Source of the DNA: an uncultured Bacteroides sp.
Lineage (GTDB): Bacteria; Bacteroidota; Bacteroidia; Bacteroidales; Bacteroidaceae
NCBI GenBank assembly: GCA_900544075.1
Contig: UQTJ01000020.1
Span: 1-57,107 of the forward strand
Direction: 5' to 3'
DNA: 57,107 nt
Shown: positions 22,940-31,778 of the stretch, piece after piece
Numbering within the stretch: position 1 is the stretch's first letter
How the letters are laid out: each line of letters opens with the position of its first letter
Position numbers and translations under genes: made by a program
Notes under the pieces: generated by a model
The model's database searches: none
What the model saw: only the letters and a program-made list of their open reading frames with translations
Told to the model about the DNA's origin: nothing

Positions 22940-23935
22940 TCAAATCCTTTTCAAAAGCTTTTCAACATCAGCGCGAATCTTTGCATAGAGCGGTGAATTC
23001 TTGTAATTGACGTTTTTGTGTATAACAACATCTACACCTATTTGCGAACGCTGGTAGTTTGTCAGTTCATTGTGAAGCTGAAGACTGTGGAGGGCAAGGT
23101 CGTGAATCTGCTGTTCTCTCTCACGTCTGAGGATGGTACATACAGGTATGAGCAGGCGGAGGACTACGTTGTCCATTATGTGATGCCCCTGGATGAACAT
23201 GTATGTGGAGTCGGAGGTTACTCCGAGTGTGGGCAGCTCCCTTTTAAGGTCTTCTATTTCACGTTTGGCTTCAGGGTGTTTACGCTCTAAGTCGCGCAGC
23301 TTTTTCTCGACCTTCTTTGCCATATGCTCAAGGCTTCGTTCAGGATTACGGGTGCTGACCTGGTCCAGTTTGACATATGAGCAGAAATCCAATAATGAGA
23401 ATTCGGCAAGGATATGTTTTCTGTAGAACCACACGGACCAGACGAACAGAGGCCATGCTATTTCTGAGTAGGCTTTCATGAAAGCCGGAAAGTCTATCAG
23501 CTTATGGTCGTTAAGTGTGGCTGTCACGCATACATCGTGCAGGCCTTCGGCATAGCAGTGGTAGTTCTCTATAGCGTAGGCATATGTCTGAAGCACGTAC
23601 GGGCATTCTATCATGTAGCGTGAGGTATTGGTACGACCCTGAAGGAGATAATCGTAATCGCTGTCCACGCAGGCTATCATGTTTTCACCGAGCTGGTTGC
23701 CCAACTGATTCATAAGTACGGTTTTCTTACCTTTGGCAAGCGAACTTTGAGATGGGAGCATAACTTCGAAGTACACCTTGTCGTTCTCGTACTCGGAGAG
23801 CAGGGCACGCCAGAACGAAATGTCGTCATAGCTCTCCACGTAGGCCACAATCTTTCTCCTTGAGCGTTTGGGCTTCAGATTGTTGGCCGCACCGATATAT
23901 AATGATGAAAGGTTTTCCGTAAGTCGTTTTCCCAT
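22940..23935 (-). CDS. DUF4435 TOPRIM-like protein, AriB-like
   Basis: A 331-residue protein of the DUF4435 family. The TOPRIM-like acidic residues are visible: E34 in VAYVESYDDISFW and D91/D93 in IACVDSDYDYLL. In the PARIS anti-phage system, AriB is a DUF4435 TOPRIM nuclease released by the ATPase AriA and cuts host tRNA to abort infection. Here the partner ATPase is immediately upstream on the same strand (12-bp gap), the AriA-AriB order. The C-terminal half is helical and charged. The pair might instead be a core OLD-like system; neither has been tested. Confidence 0.75.
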   Translation of the reverse strand: MGKRLTENLSSLYIGAANNLKPKRSRRKIVAYVESYDDISFWRALLSEYENDKVYFEVMLPSQSSLAKGKKTVLMNQLGNQLGENMIACVDSDYDYLLQGRTNTSRYMIECPYVLQTYAYAIENYHCYAEGLHDVCVTATLNDHKLIDFPAFMKAYSEIAWPLFVWSVWFYRKHILAEFSLLDFCSYVKLDQVSTRNPERSLEHMAKKVEKKLRDLERKHPEAKREIEDLKRELPTLGVTSDSTYMFIQGHHIMDNVVLRLLIPVCTILRREREQQIHDLALHSLQLHNELTNYQRSQIGVDVVIHKNVNYKNSPLYAKIRADVEKLLKRI

Positions 23936-23947
23936 AGTTCCTGTTTT

Positions 23948-24772
23948 TTAATTAGTAGTAATGTCGCTCACTTCTGTAACTGCATCCACCCATCCGTTCA
24001 TTATGAGTGCAGGAGAGTGGGTAGTCAGGATAATCTGGACGTTAGGATTAAGGCTTCTGATGAGTGTTATAAGTCTTTGCTGCCACTCTATGTGGAGCGA
24101 AATCTCCGGTTCGTCCATGAACAGCGCGCAGTGTGCATTGTCCTGTACAAGTACTGTAAGGAGGATTACAAGCATCTGCTTTTCTCCTGACGATAGTTTG
24201 TATGGGGTAAGTATATCTCCGTCCTGTTCAAAAATAATCTCATTGCTTTTGCGGTTTATCTTCTTTCCCGTTTCAGCAAAAAGTTCGTCTATAAGGTCTT
24301 GGAACTTGGTTTTAGGTTTTGAGATTTCTGCTGCCATCATCTGTTTTTCGGGGTCACCGCTTGTCAGAAGTTCTATGATTCTGTTGCCGATATTTACCTG
24401 ATAGTCAAGATAGCGTCTTTGCAGCTGATAGAGTTGCCAGTCAAGCTCAGTACGGACATCCTGGTCGCCAATCTTTTTCAGAAGCCCGAAGTCGATAAGC
24501 GGACGGTCGAAACTGCGGATAACGTCGAAAGGTATAAAATCTGCATCTTCCGGGCTGAACGTGAATGTCACTATGTCTTTTATTCCGTTTGTCAGCTCTA
24601 CTTCATTGTTTTCGTTCAGTCTTCTCACAGAACTGTTGAGTATGGAACTTTTTCCTATACCGTTCACTCCACTGAGGATGTTGACGTCTTTCCTCAAATC
24701 CCATGCAATGTCTTTTCTGCCCCAAAGGCCTTTAATGACAATACGCTTTATGAACTCGGCTTGTTTCTTCAT
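23948..24772 (-). CDS. ABC-type ATPase, AriA-like
   Basis: A 274-residue soluble ATPase of the AAA_15/AAA_21 type. Walker A is GVNGIGKSS (about 35-43), the signature LSSGEKQML (about 193-201), Walker B CALFMDEPEISLH (about 215-227) and the switch His in LTTHSPA (about 249-255). This compact form lacks the long coiled-coil of SMC proteins. Next to a DUF4435 gene it matches the two-gene PARIS layout (AriA ATPase sensor plus AriB effector), though AriA proteins are usually longer (about 450-500 residues), so the similarity is at domain level. A promoter (24801-24831) drives both genes. Confidence 0.75.
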   Translation of the reverse strand: MKKQAEFIKRIVIKGLWGRKDIAWDLRKDVNILSGVNGIGKSSILNSSVRRLNENNEVELTNGIKDIVTFTFSPEDADFIPFDVIRSFDRPLIDFGLLKKIGDQDVRTELDWQLYQLQRRYLDYQVNIGNRIIELLTSGDPEKQMMAAEISKPKTKFQDLIDELFAETGKKINRKSNEIIFEQDGDILTPYKLSSGEKQMLVILLTVLVQDNAHCALFMDEPEISLHIEWQQRLITLIRSLNPNVQIILTTHSPALIMNGWVDAVTEVSDITTN

Positions 24773-24800
24773 TTGTGTGTCTTTTATCGTTCTTATCCAA

Positions 24801-24831
24801 CAAATTTAGTCATTCTCTTTGAATAAATCAA
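24801..24831 (-). promoter_or_regulatory. Promoter of the ATPase-DUF4435 operon
   Basis: The minus strand has TTG at 24831-24829, a 20-bp spacer and TAAATTTG at 24808-24801, about 29 bp before the ATG. Confidence 0.6.
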
Positions 24832-24861
24832 CCATAGTCGGTCAATTTTTCAAATATCTTG

Positions 24862-24869
24862 TAACTTTG
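24862..24869 (+). promoter_or_regulatory. EamA transporter -7 box
   Basis: TAACTTTG matches TAnnTTTG, 30 bp before the ATG at 24899. No -33 TTTG is seen at normal spacing. Confidence 0.5.
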
Positions 24870-24898
24870 CAGCAATTATAAACTTAAGGTATAAAGAA

Positions 24899-25822
24899 AT
24901 GAAAAGTTCTAATTTCAAGGCACATCTGGCATTGCTGTTTGCTGCCAGCATGTGGGGGCTTATGGCACCTGTGGGTAAGGCTGCCATGGAAGCAGGTATT
25001 TCGGGACTGGCGCTTGCCAATATGCGTATGATAGGTGGTGCGGTGTGTTTCTGGATAACATCATTATTTATCAAGAAAGAGGATGTTCCGCCTCGCGACC
25101 TTATGCTCCTGTTTTTTGCATCAATGCTTGGAATCGTATGTAATCAGGGATGCTACACTTTCGGCCTGTCGCTTACATCGCCGGTGGATGCTTCCATCAT
25201 GACTACTACAATGCCTATCGTGACAATGATACTGGCTGCCGTATTCCTGAAAGAGCCGGTGACACCGTTGAAGGTTGGCGGTATTCTTTTAGGCTCAGTT
25301 GGTGCTCTTGCGCTTATTCTCAGCAATACCGGGGATAGCGAGAAAGAGGGAAGTGTGTTGGGTGATGTTCTGTGTGTCACTGCACAGATAAGTTTTGCAT
25401 GCTATCTTACTATTTTCAAGAAACTTATAGCACGATATAGTGTATTCACTTTGATGAAATGGATGTTCAGCTATGCTGCAATCTGTTTCATACCTTTCTC
25501 ATATAGGGATTTCTCGGAGATGCAGTTTGCAGAGATACCAATGGAAGTATGGATGCAGGTGGGATATGTAATACTGTTCGGAACATATTTCGCATATATA
25601 CTGATGCTTGTAGGGCAGAAGACACTTCGTCCTACAGTAGTCAGCATGTATAACTATATGCAGCCCGTAGTCGGTTCAAGTGTGGCTATACTGATGGGTA
25701 TGTCGTCGTTCGGATGGGTAAAGGCTATTGCAGCGGTTTCAATTTTTGCGGGTGTATATCTTGTCACCCAGAGCAAGTCGCGTGCCGATATGCTAAAAGA
25801 AGAATCTTCGTCAAAACATTAA
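24899..25822 (+). CDS. EamA/DMT family transporter
   Basis: A 307-residue inner-membrane protein with ten hydrophobic segments in two EamA repeats, as in drug/metabolite transporters that export amino acids or other small compounds. Repeat traits are LLFAASMWGLMAPVGKAAME at the N terminus, with a Trp-Gly in the first helix, and a second repeat with GTYFAYILMLVGQKTLRPT (about 232-250). The substrate is not predictable. A helicase gene follows after 10 bp, so the two are probably co-transcribed, but no functional link is apparent. Confidence 0.9.
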   Translation: MKSSNFKAHLALLFAASMWGLMAPVGKAAMEAGISGLALANMRMIGGAVCFWITSLFIKKEDVPPRDLMLLFFASMLGIVCNQGCYTFGLSLTSPVDASIMTTTMPIVTMILAAVFLKEPVTPLKVGGILLGSVGALALILSNTGDSEKEGSVLGDVLCVTAQISFACYLTIFKKLIARYSVFTLMKWMFSYAAICFIPFSYRDFSEMQFAEIPMEVWMQVGYVILFGTYFAYILMLVGQKTLRPTVVSMYNYMQPVVGSSVAILMGMSSFGWVKAIAAVSIFAGVYLVTQSKSRADMLKEESSSKH

Positions 25823-25832
25823 GAATCAGTTA

Positions 25833-27719
25833 ATGAAGGAAAAATCGAATATAGTATCTCCGGTGCTTCATCTTCAGCATCATTATGAATTGTTGAAGGC
25901 TGAATATGAGTATGAAAAGGAACAGTTCCGTCAGCAGACGGAGGTGATGGGGATAGGGCGTAAGGTGAAGCGTGGAATGTGCTGGTATCCTATATCTGTG
26001 GGAAGAAGTTACTATAATGCTCTCAATCAGTTTGTGGTTGAGATATTCCGTACGGAGGACAAGGAGATAGAGCATCTCTTTGAATATGGCCGTCCGGTAT
26101 GTTTCTTTACTCAGGATGCCGGCGGGCGACTGACATATATGAATTTCGTCGCAACGGTGAATTATGTGGACGAGGACCGTATGGTGGTGATACTTCCCGG
26201 ACCGGATGCCATGATTGCCTTGCAGAGGTATGATGTGCTCGGAGTGCAGCTGTATTTTGATGAGACTTCGTATCGTCTGATGTTTGAGGCGTTGAACCGT
26301 GTGATAGGGGCGAAGAACAACCGTCTTGCCGAGTTGCGCGATATCTTCCACGGACAGCAGCCTGTATCGGAATTTTCTTTCAATCCTATTCGTTTCCCGT
26401 GGCTTAACCGTACTCAGGAAGAGGCTGTCAATAAGGTGCTTCATGCCAAGGACGTGGCTATCGTACACGGACCTCCGGGAACGGGAAAGACTACTACTCT
26501 TGTGGAGGCTATATACGAAACTTTGCACCGCGAGAACCAGGTGATGGTGTGTGCACAGAGTAATATGGCTGTAGATTGGATAAGCGAAAAGCTTGTAGAC
26601 AGGGGTGTGAGTGTGTTGAGAATAGGAAATCCTTCGAGGGTGAATGACAAGATGCTGTCGTTTACATACGAAAGAAAATTCGAGTCGCATCCCGACTATT
26701 CACAGTTGTGGAGTATAAGAAAGGCTATCCGCGAATTGTATTCAGCAAACCGAAAAGGTGCCGACAGAGAGAGTATCAGACTGAAGATTAATTCTCTGAA
26801 AGACCGTGCCACTGAGTTGGAGATAAGGATAAACGAATCTTTGTTTGCCGAGGCAAGAGTCATATCCTGTACGTTGGTGAGCAGTGCTAACCGTGTACTT
26901 ATGGGGCATAAGTTCGGTACATTGTTTATAGATGAGGCTGCTCAGGCATTGGAGGCTGCATGCTGGATTCCTATAGCGAAGGCAGACCGTGTTATTCTGG
27001 CCGGCGATCATTGTCAGCTTCCTCCTACAGTGAAAAGTCCTGTAGCATTGCGTGGAGGATTGGGATATACGTTGATGCAAAGCATTGTGGCAAACAAACC
27101 GCAGGCTGTTTCTCTTCTGAAGGTGCAGTACAGAATGAACAATGAGATAATGCGTTTTTCTTCCGACTGGTTCTATGGCGGAATGTTGCAGTCTGCTCCA
27201 GAAGTGAAATATCGCAGCATCCTTGATTTCGATACTCCGATAGAATGGGTTAATACTGAAGGTATGGACTGTAATGAGGAGTTTATAGGCGAGAATTATG
27301 GCCGTATAAACAAGCAGGAAGCCGAACTCTCTGTAGGTAAACTGAAGGAGTATATAGAGAAAATCGGACGTGAACGCTTCCTTGACGAGCGTATAGACGT
27401 GGGAGTGATTTCTCCATATAAGGCTCAGGTGCAATATCTCCGACAGCTGATACGCAAGGATGCCTGGTTCAAACCGTATCGTCAGTATATTACTGTCAAT
27501 ACCGTGGATGGTTTCCAGGGTCAGGAGCGTGATGTTATACTTATCAGTCTTGTAAGAGCTAATGAGGAAGGACTGATTGGCTTTCTGAATGACCTGCGAC
27601 GAATGAATGTTGCTATTACACGCGCAAGGATGAAGCTCATTATCTTGGGAGATGTTGCAACACTGACGAAACATCCTTTCTATAAAAAACTTAACGAGTA
27701 TATAGAGAGTTTGGTTTGA
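25833..27719 (+). CDS. SF1 DNA/RNA helicase (Upf1/IGHMBP2-like)
   Basis: A 628-residue superfamily 1B-type helicase. Motif I is VHGPPGTGKTTTLVEAI (about 211-227), motif II FIDEAAQALEAA (about 366-377), motif III AGDHCQLPPT (about 390-399), then VQYRMNNEIM, DGFQGQERDVILISLVRAN (about 555-573) and MNVAITRARMKLIILGD (about 588-604). The N-terminal 150 residues form the beta-barrel region of the Upf1/IGHMBP2 group. It would unwind RNA or DNA with ATP; the cellular target in Bacteroidales is unclear. Co-transcribed with the EamA transporter. Confidence 0.93.
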   Translation: MKEKSNIVSPVLHLQHHYELLKAEYEYEKEQFRQQTEVMGIGRKVKRGMCWYPISVGRSYYNALNQFVVEIFRTEDKEIEHLFEYGRPVCFFTQDAGGRLTYMNFVATVNYVDEDRMVVILPGPDAMIALQRYDVLGVQLYFDETSYRLMFEALNRVIGAKNNRLAELRDIFHGQQPVSEFSFNPIRFPWLNRTQEEAVNKVLHAKDVAIVHGPPGTGKTTTLVEAIYETLHRENQVMVCAQSNMAVDWISEKLVDRGVSVLRIGNPSRVNDKMLSFTYERKFESHPDYSQLWSIRKAIRELYSANRKGADRESIRLKINSLKDRATELEIRINESLFAEARVISCTLVSSANRVLMGHKFGTLFIDEAAQALEAACWIPIAKADRVILAGDHCQLPPTVKSPVALRGGLGYTLMQSIVANKPQAVSLLKVQYRMNNEIMRFSSDWFYGGMLQSAPEVKYRSILDFDTPIEWVNTEGMDCNEEFIGENYGRINKQEAELSVGKLKEYIEKIGRERFLDERIDVGVISPYKAQVQYLRQLIRKDAWFKPYRQYITVNTVDGFQGQERDVILISLVRANEEGLIGFLNDLRRMNVAITRARMKLIILGDVATLTKHPFYKKLNEYIESLV

Positions 27720-27765
27720 TATTTCGCGTAAGTCGTTAATTATTAACTTGATATAATATTTGCAG

Positions 27766-27819
27766 AACCTAATGATTATAAGTCGAAAACGGAGTTTTCA
27801 CTTTGTAAATCATTAGGTT
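27766..27819 (+). promoter_or_regulatory. 12-bp inverted repeat spanning the AspT-like gene promoter
   Basis: AACCTAATGATT (27766-27777) and AATCATTAGGTT (27808-27819) are perfect inverted repeats 30 nt apart; between them GAAAAC/GTTTTC makes a smaller hairpin. The right side contains the -33 box (27802-27805) of the promoter. A protein bound to the repeat, or the repeat as an RNA hairpin if transcription starts upstream, could control the transporter gene. Confidence 0.55.
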
Positions 27820-27832
27820 TTCCGTATATTTG
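27802..27832 (+). promoter_or_regulatory. Promoter of the AspT-like gene
   Basis: TTTG at 27802-27805, a 19-bp spacer and TATATTTG at 27825-27832. The ATG is at 27861. Confidence 0.7.
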
Positions 27833-27860
27833 CGGACTTATTAATCACAACTTTATTTTT

Positions 27861-29459
27861 ATGTTTAACGACTTATTACAATCGTCTTATTTCTCTGTAT
27901 TCCTGATTGTTGCCCTGGGCTTTATGCTCGGACGCATCAAGATAAAGGGATTATCTCTGGATGTATCAGCCGTGATTTTCATTGCCCTGGCTTTCGGCCA
28001 TTGGGGAGTTTCAATTCCAAAGGAACTTGGTAACTTCGGGTTAGTGTTGTTTATCTTCACCATCGGTATTCAGGCCGGTCCCGGATTCTTTGATTCTTTC
28101 CGTACCAAGGGCAAAACTCTGATTCTTATTACAGTGCTTATCATTGCGTCGGCATGTCTTACGGCCATCGGGCTGAAATATGCTTTCGGAATAGATACGC
28201 CAAGTGTTGTGGGACTTGTGGCAGGGGCCTTGACAAGTACGCCCGGTCTTGCTGTGGCTATTGACAGTACGCAGTCGCCGTTGGCTTCGATAGCATACGG
28301 TATTGCATACCCGTTTGGAGTTATTGGTGTGATTCTTTTTGTGAAACTTTTGCCGAAACTTCTTCGTGTAGATTTGGATGAGGAAGCAAAGCGCCTTGAA
28401 AAAGAACGTAGGGGACAGTTTCCTGAACTAAGTACGTGTATCTTCCATGTGACAAACGAAACAATTTGTGGAAAAACGCTTGCACAGCTTAATATCCGTG
28501 CCATTACAGGTGCTGTGGTTTCTCGTCTTAAGATTGGCGATGAAATCGTGATTCCTACCGCATCTGTAGTTGTAAACAAAGGTGATGTAATTCAGGCTGT
28601 AGGTAGCGAGGAGTCTTTGAATAATCTTGGAATAATGCTTGGCAGACGCGAGGAAGGTGAGTTGCCGTTGATTAATACCCAGGTTATAGAATCACTGCTT
28701 CTGACAAAGAAGGATATGATAAACAAGCAGTTGGGCGACATTAATCTGCAGAAGAACTTCGGATGTACAGTTACCCGTATCCGTAGAAGCGGTATCGACC
28801 TCTCACCATCTCCTGAACTGGCATTGAAATTTGGTGACAAACTGATGGTAGTAGGCGAACAGGATGGTGTACAGGCTGTAGGCCGTCTGTTGGGTAATGA
28901 TGAGAAACGTCTTTCTGATACTGACTTCTTCCCTATAGCTATGGGTATCGTTCTTGGTGTGTTGTTCGGAAAACTCAATATATCATTTGGAGATGGTATG
29001 TCATTCTCTCCGGGGCTTACCGGTGGAGTATTGATGATGGCTCTTTTCCTGAGTGCCGTAGGAAAGACAGGGCCTATACTTTGGTCAATGTCCGGACATG
29101 CAAATCAGCTTTTGCGCCAGTTGGGACTGTTGCTGTTCCTTGCAGAAGTCGGTACATCGGCAGGAAAGAATCTTGTTTCCACATTCCAGGAAAGCGGATT
29201 CCTGCTCTTTGGAGTTGGTGCTTTGATTACTATTGTTCCTATGCTGGTAGCGGCGATAGTAGGCCTTCTGGTTTTCAAGATAAGTATGCTTGATTTGCTC
29301 GGTACTATTACAGGTGGTATGACCAGTACACCGGGTTTGGCTGCAGCTGATTCTATGACAGACAGTAATATTCCGGGAGTGGCCTATGCAACGGTTTATC
29401 CTATAGCAATGGTATTCCTGATATTGTTCATACAGTTTATAGCACTGGTAGTGGTGTAA
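27861..29459 (+). CDS. AspT/YidE-like transporter with RCK_C domains
   Basis: A 532-residue membrane protein of the aspartate:alanine exchanger (AspT/YidE/YbjL) group. Two membrane halves (about 1-175 and 375-532) flank a soluble region with two RCK_C (TrkA-C) domains, one starting near FHVTNETICGKTLAQLNI (about 195) and one near TVTRIRRSGIDLSPS (about 305). Both membrane halves contain a GxLTSTPGLAVA or GGMTSTPGLAAADS repeat, the family's paired signature. Substrate unknown, perhaps dicarboxylic amino acids. It has its own promoter and ends in a phased terminator (29478). Confidence 0.9.
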   Translation: MFNDLLQSSYFSVFLIVALGFMLGRIKIKGLSLDVSAVIFIALAFGHWGVSIPKELGNFGLVLFIFTIGIQAGPGFFDSFRTKGKTLILITVLIIASACLTAIGLKYAFGIDTPSVVGLVAGALTSTPGLAVAIDSTQSPLASIAYGIAYPFGVIGVILFVKLLPKLLRVDLDEEAKRLEKERRGQFPELSTCIFHVTNETICGKTLAQLNIRAITGAVVSRLKIGDEIVIPTASVVVNKGDVIQAVGSEESLNNLGIMLGRREEGELPLINTQVIESLLLTKKDMINKQLGDINLQKNFGCTVTRIRRSGIDLSPSPELALKFGDKLMVVGEQDGVQAVGRLLGNDEKRLSDTDFFPIAMGIVLGVLFGKLNISFGDGMSFSPGLTGGVLMMALFLSAVGKTGPILWSMSGHANQLLRQLGLLLFLAEVGTSAGKNLVSTFQESGFLLFGVGALITIVPMLVAAIVGLLVFKISMLDLLGTITGGMTSTPGLAAADSMTDSNIPGVAYATVYPIAMVFLILFIQFIALVVV

Positions 29460-29477
29460 ATAATAGATATACAATAA

Positions 29478-29548
29478 GGGCGTTCAGACACTGCTTAAAT
29501 ACTGTTTAAACACTGATTAAGCACTTGTTAAACGGAGTCTGAACGCCC
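29478..29548. terminator. 12-bp inverted repeat with 11-bp phased TTAA words
   Basis: GGGCGTTCAGAC (29478-29489) and GTCTGAACGCCC (29537-29548) close the element. Between them TTAAA, TTAAA, TTAAG and TTAAA occur at 29495, 29506, 29517 and 29528, exactly 11 bp apart, with related words at 29484 and 29539. It lies between the AspT-like gene and the convergent MscS gene. Confidence 0.75.
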
Positions 29549-29561
29549 TTTTCGTATGGCT

Positions 29562-30746
29562 TTATGCCTTGAAATCCGTTCCCGCAGGACGCTGGAATAT
29601 ACGCAGATTGAATTCCTGAACCATTGCCATTACGTGTTCGAAAATCTCAGATTGCAGAGCTTCGTAAGGAATCCAGTCCGGAGTGTCGGAAAAGCAATAT
29701 ATCTCTAAAGGCATACCTTCTGATGCCGGTTGCATCTGTCGCACCATTATCATAAGGTCTTTGTTCACTTTCGGATGATTGTTCAGATAGTTTAGAATAT
29801 AGTTCCTGAAGATAGCCAGGTTTACGGTTTTCTCGTTTATGTCAGTTTTCTTGTCTATCAGACCTTTATCTATGAAGCTTTGTATCTCTTCAGGTGTGCA
29901 GAAATGTACGGTGTTCATATCTATGTTGATAGAGCGTTTTATTCTTCTTCCTCCTGTTTCGCGCATTCCTCTCCAGTTCTGGAATGAATCGCTGACAAGA
30001 GCATAAGGCGGAATAGTAGTTATGGTCTTGTCGAAATTCTGTACTTTTACAGTTGTCAGAGATACCTCTATCACATATCCGTCGGCTCCGTATTTGGTCA
30101 TTGTAATCCAGTCGCCCGGACGCAACATGTCGTTTGCAGACAGCTGGACTCCTGCCACTAATCCCAAAATACTATCCTTGAATATCAACATCAGTACGGC
30201 TGCCGATGCACCCAGTCCGGCAAGTATGCTTGTAGGGTCCTGGTCCATCAGGATGCTTATCAGTATTATTATACCGATGGTGATGGTGATGAGTTTAATC
30301 ATCTGATATATACCTTTCAGCGGCCGGTTTCTCAGTTTCTCATGCTCGCTTGAGATATTGTACAGCGAGTTGAGGAATGTTCCAATCAGCAGAATTGTTA
30401 CGATATCAAGGTATATGAGGCATACCTTGAGTGTGAAGTCCAACAGTTTTGGCGATTGGTCGAAAGCAAACGGCAGGAGCGCATAAAGTATTATAGGAGG
30501 TATTATGCGGCTGAATGCCTTCATCATTTCTGTGTTGAACAGATAATCGTCCCATTTGGCTTTTGTTCGTGCCGTTATTTTGTGAATGAGTGGGATTACA
30601 ATGTGTCTGAACAGCTTTGTACACAGAAAAGTGATAAGGAGTGCTACCAGGAAAAGAGTGATTTGAGTACCCCAGCTTATATCGTTTTTCTCTACTCCGA
30701 TGTTTTGCAGGATGAGTGCAATTTCATTGTAAATATTCTTGTCCAT
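29562..30746 (-). CDS. Mechanosensitive ion channel (MscS/YbdG-like)
   Basis: A 394-residue small-conductance mechanosensitive channel that opens under membrane tension in osmotic downshock. It has about four to five N-terminal hydrophobic segments, the pore helix with GLGASAAVLMLIFKDSILG (about 173-191) and the conserved beta-domain with RPGDWI (about 207-212). The C-terminal part is longer than E. coli MscS and resembles YbdG (GRRIKRSINIDMNTVHFCTPE, about 266-286). It lies 42 bp after nadK on the same strand and is probably co-transcribed with it. Confidence 0.9.
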   Translation of the reverse strand: MDKNIYNEIALILQNIGVEKNDISWGTQITLFLVALLITFLCTKLFRHIVIPLIHKITARTKAKWDDYLFNTEMMKAFSRIIPPIILYALLPFAFDQSPKLLDFTLKVCLIYLDIVTILLIGTFLNSLYNISSEHEKLRNRPLKGIYQMIKLITITIGIIILISILMDQDPTSILAGLGASAAVLMLIFKDSILGLVAGVQLSANDMLRPGDWITMTKYGADGYVIEVSLTTVKVQNFDKTITTIPPYALVSDSFQNWRGMRETGGRRIKRSINIDMNTVHFCTPEEIQSFIDKGLIDKKTDINEKTVNLAIFRNYILNYLNNHPKVNKDLMIMVRQMQPASEGMPLEIYCFSDTPDWIPYEALQSEIFEHVMAMVQEFNLRIFQRPAGTDFKA

Positions 30747-30788
30747 TGGTATAATATCAGTAAGTTATGTTATAGGGTGAAACTATAC

Positions 30789-31673
30789 TTATATTCTGTT
30801 GTCCGCCCCCCACATCATTTTTTCTCTAAGGGTGTTGAAGAACGTATTGTTTTGCCTTTTTACAATCTTGGTGAAATGATTGGCTCTTCTTATTATCAGT
30901 CGGGCATCTTCATGACAGCTTTCGCTTCGTCCGTCGATGGATATCAGGAAGTTGTGGCTGCGGCTTCCTACTTCCAAAGCAATCTCCCAGTCGTCGCGCA
31001 GCACTATCGGACGCATGTTCAGACTGTGTGGGGCTACGGCTGTAATGCTCATAGTACCGCTTTGAGGAACCATAATCGGTCCGCCTACACTAAGGGAATA
31101 TCCTGTAGAGCCTGTAGGGGTAGCTACTATCAGTCCGTCGGCCTGATAGATATTGAGAAGTTCGTTGTTGACATAAGCTTTTATGGTTATCATGGATGAA
31201 CTGTCCCTTTTCAGAACAGCAATCTCATTCAGGGCATACGGGCTGCCTTTCAGAATATTGTTCTCGCATGTGAGTTTGAGTACACGTCTTTGTTCGGCTA
31301 TATACATTCCCTGATATATCTCGTCGAAAGTTTCTTCCATCTCATCAGGAGATATGGCTGCCAAAAAGCCAAGTCGCCCTGTATTTATACCTAATATGGG
31401 AATTTCTTTTTCTCCTACTCTGCTTGCTGCTTTCAGAAATGTTCCGTCGCCGCCTATGCTTAGAGCCATGTCGGCAGTGAAATTGTTTCCGTCGAATATC
31501 TCCAGTCCGCTTAAATCGGTTTGTGTATGTATTCTGAGAAACTCATAGAATTCACGGCTGATACATATTGTCGCTTCCTTCTTGCGAAGAATATCCAACA
31601 AATGGGTTACGTGGGCAGATTTGTGTTCCTGATATGTGTTTCCGAAAATGGCAAATTTCATCTTCTTTTGCAT
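30789..31673 (-). CDS. nadK: NAD kinase
   Basis: A 294-residue NAD kinase, which makes NADP from NAD and ATP. The catalytic GGDGTFLKA motif is at about 74-82 and the NE/D-binding SPYALNEIAVLKRDSSSMI stretch at about 145-163; TPTGSTGYSLSVGGPIMVPQ (about 183-202) is the NAD-binding loop. Length and motifs are typical. A -7 box (31763-31756) is about 80 bp upstream, facing the pdxJ promoter. Confidence 0.95.
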   Translation of the reverse strand: MQKKMKFAIFGNTYQEHKSAHVTHLLDILRKKEATICISREFYEFLRIHTQTDLSGLEIFDGNNFTADMALSIGGDGTFLKAASRVGEKEIPILGINTGRLGFLAAISPDEMEETFDEIYQGMYIAEQRRVLKLTCENNILKGSPYALNEIAVLKRDSSSMITIKAYVNNELLNIYQADGLIVATPTGSTGYSLSVGGPIMVPQSGTMSITAVAPHSLNMRPIVLRDDWEIALEVGSRSHNFLISIDGRSESCHEDARLIIRRANHFTKIVKRQNNTFFNTLREKMMWGADNRI

Positions 31674-31735
31674 AAAGTGTAGCTTATTATCAATCTTTTT
31701 TGTCCCGTATGTTAGTTAGTTATCGTAAAACCTGC

Positions 31736-31743
31736 TAAATTTG
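31736..31743 (+). promoter_or_regulatory. pdxJ promoter -7 box
   Basis: TAAATTTG, with a weaker TTAG about 20 bp upstream, 35 bp before the pdxJ ATG. It faces the nadK -7 box 12 bp downstream. Confidence 0.5.
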
Positions 31744-31755
31744 CATTCTGATATG

Positions 31756-31763
31756 CAAAGATA
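31756..31763 (-). promoter_or_regulatory. nadK promoter -7 box
   Basis: The minus strand reads TATCTTTG. The nadK and pdxJ boxes face each other, so each predicted transcript would run over the other promoter. Confidence 0.5.
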
Positions 31764-31778
31764 TAAAATTCATACATT

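Noticed and set aside
30456..31199. 247-codon plus-strand frame
   Set aside because: It overlaps the mscS and nadK genes, which have clear motifs; no motif in the alternative frame.
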